From: DASRHK01 sp963776465
GTDB lineage: Bacteria > Pseudomonadota > Gammaproteobacteria > Nevskiales > Nevskiaceae
DNA length: 64,000 nt
Assembly: GCA_963776465.1 (NCBI GenBank)
Contig: CAVZMV010000001.1
Location: forward strand, 310,001-374,000
Reading direction: 5' to 3'
Shown: positions 16,690 through 25,492 of the stretch, in pieces
Layout of the letters: every line of letters begins with the position of its first letter
Numbering within the stretch: position 1 is the stretch's first letter
The notes under the pieces: generated by a model
Seen by the model: only the letters and a program-made list of their open reading frames with translations
What the model was told of the DNA's origin: nothing
Database searches by the model: none
Made by a program: the position numbers and the translations under genes

Positions 16690-18090
16690 ATGAAAAAGAA
16701 AATCTTCGTCCTCGACACCAACGTGCTGCTGCACGATCCCTCCAGCCTGTTCCGGTTCGAGGAGCACGACCTGTTCATCCCGATGGTGGTGCTCGAGGAG
16801 CTCGACGCCGCCAAGAAAGGCACCAGCGAGATCTCGCGCAACGCGCGCCAGGTCAGCCGCTTCCTGGACGAGCTGATGCGCGACAAGGATCACGCGCAGA
16901 TCGAGCACGGCCTGCAGCTGCCGACGCAGCAGAACGCGATCGACAAGCCGGCGTCGGGCCGCCTGTACTTCCAGACCAAGCCGCCCGACGCCTCGCTGCC
17001 GCCGCTGATGCCCGGCAACAAGCCGGACAACAGCATCCTGGTCACGGCGCTGGGCCTGCAGGGCGAGCATCCGGGCCGCCGGATCACGCTGGTGTCCAAG
17101 GACATCAACCTGCGCATCAAGTCCGCGATCGTCGGCGTCCACACCGAGGACTACTACAACGACCAGGTGCTGGACGATCTCAAGCTCTTGCCCACCGGCT
17201 ACGACCAGCTGCCGCCCGAATTCTGGCAATCGCACGGCGAAGGCATGGATTCCTGGCAGGACAAGAGCGGGCACGCCTGCTACCGGGTCAAAGGACCGCT
17301 GGTCAAGGACTGGTACGCCAACGAGTTCCTCTATCTGCCCGACGACAACGAGCGCGGCCTGGAGCTGCGCGTCACCACGACGCAGACCACCAGCGCCGAG
17401 CTCGAGGTGATCCGCGACTATCGCGAGGCCAAGAGCGCGGTCTGGGGCATCCACGCCAAGAACCGCGAGCAGAACTTCGCGCTCAATCTATTGATGGACC
17501 CGGACATCGATTTCGTCACGCTCCTCGGCGCCGCCGGCACCGGCAAGACGCTGCTGACGCTGGCCGCGGGGCTGGCACAGACGCTGGACGAGCCCAAGTA
17601 CCGCGAGATCATCATGACCCGCGTCACCGTGCCGCTGGGCGAGGACATCGGCTTCCTTCCCGGCACCGAGGAAGAGAAGATGACGCCGTGGATGGGCGCG
17701 CTGATGGACAACCTCGAGGTGCTGACCCAGACCAGCGAGGCCGGCGACTGGGAGCGTGCCGCCACCAACGAGCTCCTCGCCAAGCGCATCAAGATCCGCT
17801 CGCTCAACTTCATGCGCGGCCGCACGTTCCTGAACCGCTTCATCATCATCGACGAGGCGCAGAACCTGACGTCCAAGCAGATGCGCACGATGATCACGCG
17901 CTGCGGCCCGGGGACCAAGATGGTCTGCCTGGGGAACCTCGCGCAGATCGACACGCCTTACCTGAGCGAGACCACGTCGGGGCTGACCTTCGTGGTCGAC
18001 CGCTTCCGCGGCTGGCAGCACGGCGGCCACGTGACGCTGGCGCGCGGCGAGCGCTCGCGCCTGGCTGCGCACGCGTCCGACATCCTTTAA
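16690..18090 (+). CDS. PIN domain-PhoH ATPase fusion protein
   Basis: 466 aa from ATG 16690 (MKKKIFVLDTNVLLHDP). The N-terminal PIN nuclease domain has Asp residues in VLDTNVLL, VLEELDAAKKG and KPDNSILV. The C-terminal P-loop domain has GAAGTGKTLLTL (Walker A) and FIIIDEAQNLT (Walker B). PIN-PhoH (PhoH2-type) proteins act as ATP-dependent ribonucleases or helicases in studied members. It follows bcp by 80 bp. Confidence 0.95.
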   Translation: MKKKIFVLDTNVLLHDPSSLFRFEEHDLFIPMVVLEELDAAKKGTSEISRNARQVSRFLDELMRDKDHAQIEHGLQLPTQQNAIDKPASGRLYFQTKPPDASLPPLMPGNKPDNSILVTALGLQGEHPGRRITLVSKDINLRIKSAIVGVHTEDYYNDQVLDDLKLLPTGYDQLPPEFWQSHGEGMDSWQDKSGHACYRVKGPLVKDWYANEFLYLPDDNERGLELRVTTTQTTSAELEVIRDYREAKSAVWGIHAKNREQNFALNLLMDPDIDFVTLLGAAGTGKTLLTLAAGLAQTLDEPKYREIIMTRVTVPLGEDIGFLPGTEEEKMTPWMGALMDNLEVLTQTSEAGDWERAATNELLAKRIKIRSLNFMRGRTFLNRFIIIDEAQNLTSKQMRTMITRCGPGTKMVCLGNLAQIDTPYLSETTSGLTFVVDRFRGWQHGGHVTLARGERSRLAAHASDIL

Positions 18091-18096
18091 TCCACC

Positions 18097-18432
18097 ATGG
18101 TTCTGGGCAGACTCATGAGCGGCGTCAAAGACGGTGCGCTGGGCGTATCCCTCAAATCCTTCCTCAACGATCGCTTCAAGGATTACGGCGACGTGCTCGA
18201 CTGCAGCGTCGACACCCGCAAGGGGCGCATCGAGCTGCACATGCGGCTGAAGGGCGAGCGCGAGCCGATCACCGCGGCGGTGGAGCGCTACGAGATCAAG
18301 GACGGCGACGACGGACGCGTCGTGGTCCTGCACAGCTTCTCCAGCTCGCGCGAGTGGATCACCAAGCTGATCACGCGGTTCTTCGCGGGCAAGCAGTACA
18401 AGCTGCCGGGCGCGGTCAGCAAGCTGTTGTGA
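18097..18432 (+). CDS. conserved hypothetical protein, 111 aa
   Basis: It starts 6 bp after the PhoH-type stop and overlaps the next start by 4 bases (GTGA), so it is part of the operon. It has mixed alpha/beta content with no signal peptide. The visible pattern is GVSLKSFLNDRFKDYGDV...KGRIELHMRLKGE...ITAAVERYEI...SSREWITKLITRFFAG. I recall similar small proteins in Xanthomonadales but no function. Confidence 0.8.
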   Translation: MVLGRLMSGVKDGALGVSLKSFLNDRFKDYGDVLDCSVDTRKGRIELHMRLKGEREPITAAVERYEIKDGDDGRVVVLHSFSSSREWITKLITRFFAGKQYKLPGAVSKLL

Positions 18433-19182
18433 CGCTCGCGGCGCTCTGCGCCTTCGCGTTCCTCGCCGGCTTCATCGACTCCGTCGCCGGCGGCGGCGGC
18501 CTGATCCAGGTACCCGCGCTGTTCATCCTGATGCCCGGGGTCGCCCCGGCCACGCTCCTCGGCACCAACAAGTTCGCCAGCATCTGGGGCACGCTCTCCG
18601 CGACCATCCAGTACCTCACGCCAGGTGCCGATGATCTGGCGATCGGTGCTGCCGACGTGCGTCGCCGCGCTCATCTTCAGCTTCCTGGGGGCGCGCACCG
18701 TGGTGCACGTGCCGGGCGATTTCATGCGGCCCGCGGTGCTGGTGCTGCTGATCGCGGTGCTGATCTACACGCTGTGGAAGAAGGATCTGGGCAAGCTGCA
18801 CGCGCCGCGGCTGTCGCACGCGCAGCAGCTGTGGGTGGGGCTTGCCACCGGCGCGGCGCTGGGGTTCTACGACGGCTTCTTCGGGCCGGGAACCGGCAGC
18901 TTCCTGATCTTCGCCTTCGTCGGCCTGTTCGGCTTCTCGTTCCTGGCGGCGTCGGCCTCGGCGAAGGTCGTCAACGTCATCACCAACCTCGCGGCGCTGG
19001 TCTACTTCGTTTCCAGCAGCCACGTCCTGTACGGCGTGGCGGCGCCGATGGCGGCCTGCAACGTCGCCGGCTCGCTGGTGGGCTCGCACCTGGCGATCCG
19101 CAAGGGCAGCGGCTTCGTGCGCGGGATCTTCATCGTCGTGGTCAGCGCGCTGATCCTGCGGTTCGCCATCGACCTTTTGTAG
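18429..19182 (+). CDS. TauE/SafE-family permease, apparent 1-base frameshift
   Basis: The GTG start at 18429 overlaps the previous gene. The first part (FLAGFIDSVAGGGGLIQVPAL, TLLGTNKFASIWGTLSATIQY) is the classic first half of the sulfite/organosulfonate exporter fold. The rest continues in another frame (VPMIWRSVLPTCVAALIFSFLGARTV...LGFYDGFFGPGTGSF...). Reading GTACC at 18611-18615 as GTAC restores QYSRQVPMIW and a 250-aa protein with about eight membrane helices. I judge it intact, with a probable sequence error. Confidence 0.85.
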
Positions 19183-19191
19183 AGGACGGAC

Positions 19192-19536
19192 ATGAATCCC
19201 AAGGACCTTGAGAAGCTCTGCGCGAAGTGGCCGGGCGTCACCTTCGACATCAAGTGGGGCGCGGACTTCGTCTGCTCGGTCGGCGGCAAGATGTTCGCGG
19301 CGACGGGCAAGGAAGGCGGCGGCGTGTCGTTCAAGGTGCCGGACGACCTGTTCCTGGCGATCACCGAGCAGCCCGGCATCGTCCCCGCTCCCTACGCCGC
19401 CCGCTTCAAGTGGGTCCACGTGCAGGAGCCCAAGCGCCACGCGCGCAAGTGGCTGGAGCAGAACATCCGCACGTCGTACGAGCTGGTACGCGACAAGCTG
19501 CCGAAGAAAGTGCGCGAAAAGCTCACCGCCGACTAG
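19192..19536 (+). CDS. MmcQ/YjbR-family protein
   Basis: 114 aa. It has the YjbR (CyaY-like fold) pattern: WPGVTFDIKWGADFVCSVGGKMFA, GVSFKVPDD, PGIVPAPYAARFKWVHVQ and a C-terminal SYELVRDKLPKKVR. Members are small double-wing, possibly DNA-binding proteins of unknown physiological role. It lies 9 bp after the TauE gene and is the last gene of this plus-strand run. Confidence 0.9.
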   Translation: MNPKDLEKLCAKWPGVTFDIKWGADFVCSVGGKMFAATGKEGGGVSFKVPDDLFLAITEQPGIVPAPYAARFKWVHVQEPKRHARKWLEQNIRTSYELVRDKLPKKVREKLTAD

Positions 19537-19540
19537 ATAG

Positions 19541-19641
19541 ATGCGGTCTGTCCCGTCAGGACCGCTGTAAATACATCCCTGTACGCTGCGGACGCGGCGT
19601 CCCGTCCCTGCCGCGTACGCTCCTGCCGGGACAGACCGCAT
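19541..19641. repeat. palindromic intergenic element A1
   Basis: Perfect 15-bp outer arms (ATGCGGTCTGTCCCG / CGGGACAGACCGCAT) enclose a core with GTAAATACATCCCTGTA and a nested GC hairpin. The core is shared with A2 and A3 while the arms differ. It sits between the convergent yjbR-type and epmA genes, where it could terminate transcription from both sides. Confidence 0.8.
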
Positions 19642-19666
19642 CTCCACGGACGGTGGTAGCGGACGT

Positions 19667-19755
19667 CGGAAGCCTTTCCGGGAGCGTGCGGCGCCAGGGA
19701 TGGCGCGCCCGCAGGCTACATGGACGTATTCATGCCGGTCCTGGAAAGGCTTCCG
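19667..19755. repeat. palindromic intergenic element A2 (inverted orientation)
   Basis: Arms CGGAAGCCTTTCC / GGAAAGGCTTCCG enclose the same core as A1 in the opposite direction (CTACATGGACGTATTCAT read in reverse) and a hairpin GGCGCC-AGGGAT-GGCGCG. It lies back-to-back with A1. Confidence 0.8.
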
Positions 19756-19767
19756 GCGTTCGCCCGA

Positions 19768-20715
19768 TCAGGCTCGCGAGGCGTCGAACGCCATCGTCGC
19801 CGCGACGTTGGGCAACCCCATAAGCAGCATCAGCAGCCGATCAATGCCGAGCGCAACGCCCGCGCACTCCGGCAGGCCTGATTCCAACGCCGTGATGAGC
19901 TCGACGTCGTAGGGCGGCACGTCGCGACCATGCGCGCGTCGCCACGCCTGATCGGACTCGAAGCGCGCGCGCTGCTCTGCCGCGTCGGTCAGCTCGTGGA
20001 AGCCGTTGGCGATCTCGATGCCGCGCCAGAACAGCTCGAAGCGCTCGGCGACCGACGGATCACCCACCCGCACCCGCGCCAGCGCAGCTTGCGAGGCGGG
20101 AAAGTCGTAGACCAGGCACGGCTTGTCGTGGCCCAGCGCCGGGCCGACCAGGATCGACATCGCCAAGTCGAGCCAGCCATCCCATTCGTCGATACCCTGC
20201 GGCACGTCGACGCAGGCAGCGTCGAACGATCGCCGCGCTGCGTCCGGGTCAGGCACGAACGGGTCGAAGCCTGCATGCCGCCGGAACACGTCGCGATAGG
20301 TGGCGCGCTCGCAGCGCTGCGGAACGCCCAGCGCCGCCACCAGCGCCGCGACCTCGTCCATCAGCTGCAGGTGGTCCCACTCCGGTCGATACCACTCGAG
20401 CATCGTGAATTCGGGATTGTGGTGCCGTCCCGCTTCGTCGACGCGGAACACGTGACAGATCTGGTAGATGGCGCCGCTGCCCGCCGCGAGCAGCCGCTTC
20501 ATCGGGAATTCGGGCGAGGTCTGCAGCCACGACCCGGCCGTCGTGCGGAAGCTGTCGATGTGGCGATCGACCGTCGCGTGCCGCGACAGGATCGGCGTGT
20601 CGACTTCCAGGACGCCGCGGCTGGAAAAAAAATCGCGGACGGAACCGAGGAGCTCCGCCCGCGCTTTGATGGTCTCGAGCGTGGCGCCAGGGCGCCAGCC
20701 CGCGTCCCGCGTCAT
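19768..20715 (-). CDS. epmA: EF-P--(R)-beta-lysine ligase EpmA
   Basis: 315 aa from ATG 20715, overlapping the efp stop. It is a class II lysyl-tRNA-synthetase-like catalytic core without the anticodon domain: VLEVDTPILSRHATVDRHIDSF, LQTSPEFPMKRLLAAG, YQICHVFRVDEAGRHHNPEFTMLEWYRP (motif 2) and GVALGIDRLLMLL (motif 3). It attaches beta-lysine to Lys34 of EF-P, the product of the upstream gene. The 3' end faces element A2. Confidence 0.97.
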   Translation of the reverse strand: MTRDAGWRPGATLETIKARAELLGSVRDFFSSRGVLEVDTPILSRHATVDRHIDSFRTTAGSWLQTSPEFPMKRLLAAGSGAIYQICHVFRVDEAGRHHNPEFTMLEWYRPEWDHLQLMDEVAALVAALGVPQRCERATYRDVFRRHAGFDPFVPDPDAARRSFDAACVDVPQGIDEWDGWLDLAMSILVGPALGHDKPCLVYDFPASQAALARVRVGDPSVAERFELFWRGIEIANGFHELTDAAEQRARFESDQAWRRAHGRDVPPYDVELITALESGLPECAGVALGIDRLLMLLMGLPNVAATMAFDASRA

Positions 20716-21281
20716 TTCCCCGCGCGCGCGAGGTATTCGCCGGTGCGGGTGTCGATCTTGAGCAGCTCGCCGATCTGGATGAACAGGGGCACGCGAACCA
20801 CCGCGCCGGTCTCCAGGGTCGCCGGCTTGCCGCCGCCGCCCGAGGTGTCGCCGCGCAGGCCCGGATCGGTCTCGGTGACCTTGAGGATGACCGTGTTCGG
20901 CGCGGTGACCGTCAGCGGCAGGCCGTTGAAGAACAGGATCTTCACGGTCTCCTCGCCCTTGAGCCACTGCGCTGCCTCCGCGCAAGCGACCTTGCCGGCC
21001 TGCATCTGCTCGTAGGTCGCCGGATTCATGAAGTGCCAGAACTCGCCGTCGTTGTAGAGATATTGCATCTCCACTTCCTCGATGTCGGCGACTTCCAGCG
21101 TCTCGCCCGACCGCAGCGTGCGCTCGAGCACGCGCCCGTTCTTGAGGTTGCGGATCTTGAGCGTGTTGGTCGCCTGGCCCTTGCCGGGCTTGCGGTACTC
21201 GTTTTCGATGACCGCGTACGGCTCGCCGTCGATCAGGACCTTGGTCCCGGACCGCATCTCGTTGGTGCTGACTGAGCTCAT
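20712..21281 (-). CDS. efp: translation elongation factor P
   Basis: 189 aa. The KOW-like N-domain carries the modification loop RKPGKGQA with Lys at position 34 exactly. Two OB-like domains follow, ending in the C-terminal VRVPLFIQIGELLKIDTRTGEYLARAGK. It relieves ribosome stalling at polyproline. The start was chosen at MSSVSTNEMRSG (21281). The divergent epmB start is only 26 bp away, so both promoters must overlap each other's coding starts. Confidence 0.98.
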   Translation of the reverse strand: MSSVSTNEMRSGTKVLIDGEPYAVIENEYRKPGKGQATNTLKIRNLKNGRVLERTLRSGETLEVADIEEVEMQYLYNDGEFWHFMNPATYEQMQAGKVACAEAAQWLKGEETVKILFFNGLPLTVTAPNTVILKVTETDPGLRGDTSGGGGKPATLETGAVVRVPLFIQIGELLKIDTRTGEYLARAGK

Positions 21282-21307
21282 GACTTTTATCGCTAAAATG
21301 GCGGCGG

Positions 21308-22345
21308 ATGATATCAAACCTTGCCCGAGAGCCGCTGCCGGAATGGCAGCGCGCGCTGCAGAGCGCCTTCACCCGCCCGGCCGACCTCCTGCAGTACCTG
21401 CAGCTGGATCCGCGCCTGCCGGCGCTCGACCTGCCCGCGCGGCGGCCCGCCGGCGGTCTTGGCCGCCGGATAGAAAATGTTTTCCCGTTGCGCGTGCCCC
21501 GCGGCTACGCGGCCCGCATGAAGAAGGGCGATCCAAGGGACCCGCTGTTCCTGCAGGTCTGGCCGGCGCCGGAGGAATCCGCGGACGTCGCCGGATTCGG
21601 CCGCGATGCCGTCGGCGACCTGGCCCGGCTCAAGGGCGGCGGGATCATCCACAAGTACGACGGACGCGCGCTGGTGATCACCACCGGCGCCTGCGCGATC
21701 CACTGCCGCTTCTGCTTCCGCCGGCATTTCCCCTACGCCGACGCCCTGGCCTCGCGCGATCACTGGCGCGAAGCGCTGGCAGCCCTCGCCGCCGATCGCT
21801 CGATCAGCGAGGTGATCCTCTCGGGCGGGGATCCGCTCTCGCTCACCGACGACAAGCTCTCCGAGCTCGCTGAAGCCCTGGAGTTCCTGCCCCACGTCCG
21901 GCGGCTGCGCGTCCATACCCGTCAGCCGGTCGTACTGCCCGAGCGCGTCGACCGCCCGCTCCTGTCCTGGCTGGCGCGCGGACGATTGCAGAAGATCGTG
22001 GTCCTGCATGCAAACCACCCCCAGGAGCTCGACCGGGACGTTGCCGCGGCGACGCAGGCGCTGCGAGCGGCCGGCGTGACGCTGCTGAATCAGGCGGTGC
22101 TGCTGCGCGGCGTCAATGATTCGGCCGAGGTACTGGCGAAGTTATCCGAGCGACTGTTTGAATCCGGGGTGATGCCCTACTATCTGCACCTGCTTGACCG
22201 GGTGCAGGGAACCGCACATTTCGAGGTCGGCGCCCAGGAGGGCGCGAGCATCGTGCGTCAGCTTTCGGATCGATTGCCGGGTTACCTGGTGCCGCGCCTG
22301 GTTCGCGAAGAGCCGGGCGCGCCCGCCAAGGTGGCCGTGTCATGA
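21308..22345 (+). CDS. epmB: EF-P beta-lysylation protein EpmB (lysine 2,3-aminomutase family)
   Basis: 345 aa. The radical-SAM motif CAIHCRFC (CxxxCxxC), the PLP-binding region and the sequence VILSGGDPLSL are typical. The protein lacks the extra C-terminal region of true lysine aminomutases. It converts (S)-alpha-lysine to (R)-beta-lysine for EpmA. It overlaps the FimX-like gene by 4 bases. A TAAAAT -10-like hexamer on the plus strand lies just upstream. Confidence 0.95.
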   Translation: MISNLAREPLPEWQRALQSAFTRPADLLQYLQLDPRLPALDLPARRPAGGLGRRIENVFPLRVPRGYAARMKKGDPRDPLFLQVWPAPEESADVAGFGRDAVGDLARLKGGGIIHKYDGRALVITTGACAIHCRFCFRRHFPYADALASRDHWREALAALAADRSISEVILSGGDPLSLTDDKLSELAEALEFLPHVRRLRVHTRQPVVLPERVDRPLLSWLARGRLQKIVVLHANHPQELDRDVAAATQALRAAGVTLLNQAVLLRGVNDSAEVLAKLSERLFESGVMPYYLHLLDRVQGTAHFEVGAQEGASIVRQLSDRLPGYLVPRLVREEPGAPAKVAVS

Positions 22346-24408
22346 ACGTCGCCCGCAAGCCGCCCGGCCGGGAAGGCGGGCATGCCGCCAACATCCTGAT
22401 CATGTGCGCGTCCGAGAACGACGCCCGCAAGCTCGAGAGCCAGCTGCGCAACGCCGGCCACAACGTGCGCGCGCGCTGGGTCTCGTCCATGGACCAGCTG
22501 CAGGAGCAGCTCCAGTCCGCCGCGCCGGACCTGGTCCTGTGCTCCGACAACCTGACCGCGGTCAAGCCGACCGCCGTCACCGAGCTGTGCGTCGCGACCT
22601 ACCCCGAGCTGCCGGTCGTCTGGCTGACGGAGCAGACGCGCACGGAGCTCCTGGTGCCGGCACTGGAGCGCGGCGCCGCCGACGTCTGCGCCACCACGTC
22701 GCCGGCCGACCTCAAGCATTTCGAGCGCGTGTTCGTGCGCGAAATCTCCACCGTCGCCCGTCGCCGCGAGCTGCAGGAGCTGCATAGCCGACTGGCGGGC
22801 GCCGAGAGCCTGAGCCAGCAGCTGCTGCTGGCCAACCCCGAAGCCCTGATCTACGTCCAGGAAGGCATCGTCACGCGCGCCAACCCGGCGTTCGCGCAGC
22901 TGGTGGGCGCCGAGAATGCCGACGGCGTGCTCGGTCATCCGCTGATGGACTTCATCGTCCCCGACAACCGCACGGCCGTGCGCCAGCACCTCAAGCACGT
23001 GACCCTGGGCCAGCTCGAGGGCGAGCAGGTGACGTTCGCGCTCGCCGACAAGGACAAGAAGGCGGTCGAGGTGCGGTCCCGCTGGAAGCGCACGACGCTG
23101 GACGGCGAGCCTGCGATAGAGCTGACCATGCGCAGCGAGGCGGCGCAGAAGACCGGAGCCGGCCAGGCTGCCGGCTCCGGGCCCCCGGGCCGCATCGCCT
23201 TCATCAAGGCGCTGGCGACGCCGCCCGACAATGCCAGCAAGTCACAGCGCTACCTGGTCTTCCTGGTGGTCGACGGCTTCCCGTCGATCGAGGAGCGCCT
23301 CGGGCTGCAGAGCGCCGAGGAAGCGGTGCTGGAGCTCATCGAGTTCCTGACCCGCCGGCTTGCCGGCGCCCGGGTGCTGTGCCGCTTCTCCACCGACGAG
23401 ATCGCCGCGATCCTCGACTGCCCGCCGGACTTCGACGTCGAGACGCTGATCTCCAGCGTCTGCCGCGAAGTGGCCGCCGAGGTCTTCCACACCTCGTTCC
23501 ACGAGGCGCACGTCACCGCGACGCTGCTGGCGTTGCCGCTGGGACAGGAGACGGTCGACAGCGCGCTGCACGACGTCTGCCGCGAGGCGCGCAAGCAGTC
23601 CAAGCAGGGCGGCAACAAGTCGGCGCTGCTCGGGCCTGCCGCCAAGACCAACCTGGCCGAGCGCGACCTCGCGCGCCGCGCCGCGCAGGTCAAGCATGCG
23701 CTGGAGCACAATCAATTACGGCTGGCCTACCAGTCCATCGCCAGCCTCGAGGGCGACACGCGCCAGCATCAGGACGTGCTGGTGCGCATGATCGACAGCG
23801 AAGGCCAGGAGATGGTGGCTGCCGACTTCATCGCCGCCGCCGAGAAGCACGGCCTGATCAAGGCAGTCGACCGCTGGGTGGTCGCGCAGATCGTCCAGCT
23901 CATCACCGAGCGCAAGGGCGTCACCGACCCGCCGTCGATGTTCCTGCGCCTGTCCGAGGAGACGCTGCGCTTCGGCGACGAGTTCCTGACCTGGCTCAAG
24001 ACCCGCTTGCAGGCGCGGCCGCTGAAGCCGGACGAGCTGGTGTTCGAGCTGCAGGAGACGGTGCTGCAGAACCACGTGAGCAAGGCCAAGGATTTCTGCG
24101 AGGCGCTGCGCAAGATGGGCGTGGAGGTCTGCATCGGCTACTTCGGCGGCGGCCCCAACGCCGAGCGCCTGCTCGACACCATCCCGGCGCGCTACGTGAA
24201 GTTCCACCCGCAGTTCACGCAGCGCTTCGGCGACGCGGCGATGCAGAAGCGTCTCAACGCGCTGCTGCAGGCGGTCAAGCCGAAGAACATCAAGACCATC
24301 TGCTCGCACATCGAGGACGCCAACCAGATGGCCAAGCTCTGGCAGCTCGGCATCAACTTCATCCAGGGGCGGCGGATCCAGGAGCCCGAGGTGCTGAAGC
24401 TGTCCTGA
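22342..24408 (+). CDS. FimX-like protein: REC/PAS/degenerate GGDEF/degenerate EAL
   Basis: 688 aa. Residues about 15-130 form a receiver-like domain with no clear phospho-Asp context (DLVLCSDNLTAV). A PAS unit begins near 160 (NPEALIYVQEGIVTRANPAFAQLVGAE). A GGDEF-like domain follows with STDEI in place of GGDEF, then an EAL-like domain with DVLVRM where EAL would be and VELQE-type loop changes (FELQET). Both catalytic signatures are lost, so a c-di-GMP receptor is more likely than an enzyme. FimX of Xanthomonas and Pseudomonas controls type IV pilus assembly. It is translationally coupled to epmB. Confidence 0.88.
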   Translation: MNVARKPPGREGGHAANILIMCASENDARKLESQLRNAGHNVRARWVSSMDQLQEQLQSAAPDLVLCSDNLTAVKPTAVTELCVATYPELPVVWLTEQTRTELLVPALERGAADVCATTSPADLKHFERVFVREISTVARRRELQELHSRLAGAESLSQQLLLANPEALIYVQEGIVTRANPAFAQLVGAENADGVLGHPLMDFIVPDNRTAVRQHLKHVTLGQLEGEQVTFALADKDKKAVEVRSRWKRTTLDGEPAIELTMRSEAAQKTGAGQAAGSGPPGRIAFIKALATPPDNASKSQRYLVFLVVDGFPSIEERLGLQSAEEAVLELIEFLTRRLAGARVLCRFSTDEIAAILDCPPDFDVETLISSVCREVAAEVFHTSFHEAHVTATLLALPLGQETVDSALHDVCREARKQSKQGGNKSALLGPAAKTNLAERDLARRAAQVKHALEHNQLRLAYQSIASLEGDTRQHQDVLVRMIDSEGQEMVAADFIAAAEKHGLIKAVDRWVVAQIVQLITERKGVTDPPSMFLRLSEETLRFGDEFLTWLKTRLQARPLKPDELVFELQETVLQNHVSKAKDFCEALRKMGVEVCIGYFGGGPNAERLLDTIPARYVKFHPQFTQRFGDAAMQKRLNALLQAVKPKNIKTICSHIEDANQMAKLWQLGINFIQGRRIQEPEVLKLS

Positions 24409-24421
24409 CTTGCGGACGGAC

Positions 24422-24514
24422 GCGGGAAGGTCTTCCCGGGACCGTCGTGAATACGTCCATGTAGCCTACGTGTGCGACGTCCTGTCGCACACGTTCCCGG
24501 AAAAACCTTCCCGC
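24422..24514. repeat. palindromic intergenic element A3
   Basis: Arms GCGGGAAGGTCTTCCCGGGA / TCCCGGAAAAACCTTCCCGC enclose the core GTGAATACGTCCATGTAGCC shared with A1 and A2, plus an inner hairpin GTGTGCGACG...CGCACAC. It lies between the convergent fimX-like and htpX genes. Confidence 0.85.
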
Positions 24515-24553
24515 ATCCGCCACCGACGTTGGGTGGTGCGTCAGCTGGCTTGG

Positions 24554-25429
24554 TTACGCCGCCGCTTCCAGCGCCGCGATGCGCTGCTCGATCGGTGGGT
24601 GCGTGGAGAACATCTTGGCGAGCCGCGAGCCGGTGATGCCGAGCGCCGTCATCTGCTGCGGCAGCGTCGACATCCCCTGGTTGCCCGAGAGGCGCTGCAG
24701 CGCGCCGATCATCTTGCGCTTGCCGGCCAGATGCGCGCCGCCGGCGTCGGCGCGGAACTCGCGCTGGCGCGAGAACCAGCAGACGATCGCCGAGGCAAGG
24801 ATGCCGAACACCATCTCCAGCACCATCACCGTCACGAAGTAGCCGATGCCGGCGCCGCCGCGGTCGCCATCGCGTCGCATGGCGCCGTCGATGACGTAAC
24901 CGACCACGCGCGCGGCGAAGATCACGAAGGTGTTGAGCACGCCCTGGATCAAGGTCAGCGTCACCATGTCGCCGTTGGCGATGTGCGAGATCTCGTGGCC
25001 GAGCACGGCCTCGACCTCGTCCTGCTTCATGCTGTTCAGCAGCCCGGTGCTGACGGCGACGAGCGAGCTGTTCTTGCTCATGCCGGTCGCGAACGCGTTC
25101 ATCTCGGGGCCGTCGTAGACCGCCACCTCGGGCATGCCGATGTTGGCGGTGCGCGCCAGGCGCTGCACCGTCGACAGCAGCCAGGCCTCGGCGGAATTAC
25201 GCGGCTGGTCGATGACCTTGGCGCCGGTGCTCCACTTGGCGATGGTCTTGGACATCGCCAGCGAGATGAAGGCGCCGCCCATGCCGAAGATCGCGGAGAA
25301 GATCAGCACGCCCTGCACGTTGAGGCCGTTGGCGGTCAGCCAGCGGTCGGCGCCGACCAGGTGCACGACGACCGACAGCACCAGCATGATGGCGAGGTTG
25401 GTGGCGAGGAACAGGACAATGCGCTTCAA
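24554..25429 (-). CDS. htpX: membrane-bound zinc protease HtpX
   Basis: 291 aa from a TTG start at 25429 with AAAGGAGA 7-8 bases upstream. Two N-terminal membrane helices, the metalloprotease motif GHEISHIANGD, a second pair of hydrophobic segments and a distal EFRADAGGAHLAG (third zinc ligand region) match HtpX closely in order and length. It degrades misfolded inner-membrane proteins. A rare TTG start may limit translation. It follows parC by 63 bp on the same strand. Confidence 0.95.
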   Translation of the reverse strand: MKRIVLFLATNLAIMLVLSVVVHLVGADRWLTANGLNVQGVLIFSAIFGMGGAFISLAMSKTIAKWSTGAKVIDQPRNSAEAWLLSTVQRLARTANIGMPEVAVYDGPEMNAFATGMSKNSSLVAVSTGLLNSMKQDEVEAVLGHEISHIANGDMVTLTLIQGVLNTFVIFAARVVGYVIDGAMRRDGDRGGAGIGYFVTVMVLEMVFGILASAIVCWFSRQREFRADAGGAHLAGKRKMIGALQRLSGNQGMSTLPQQMTALGITGSRLAKMFSTHPPIEQRIAALEAAA

Positions 25430-25492
25430 GCCGATCTCCTTTGAGGTGCCGCGGTAATCCGATAGTGAGGCCTAAGACCCGGAATTCAACAC

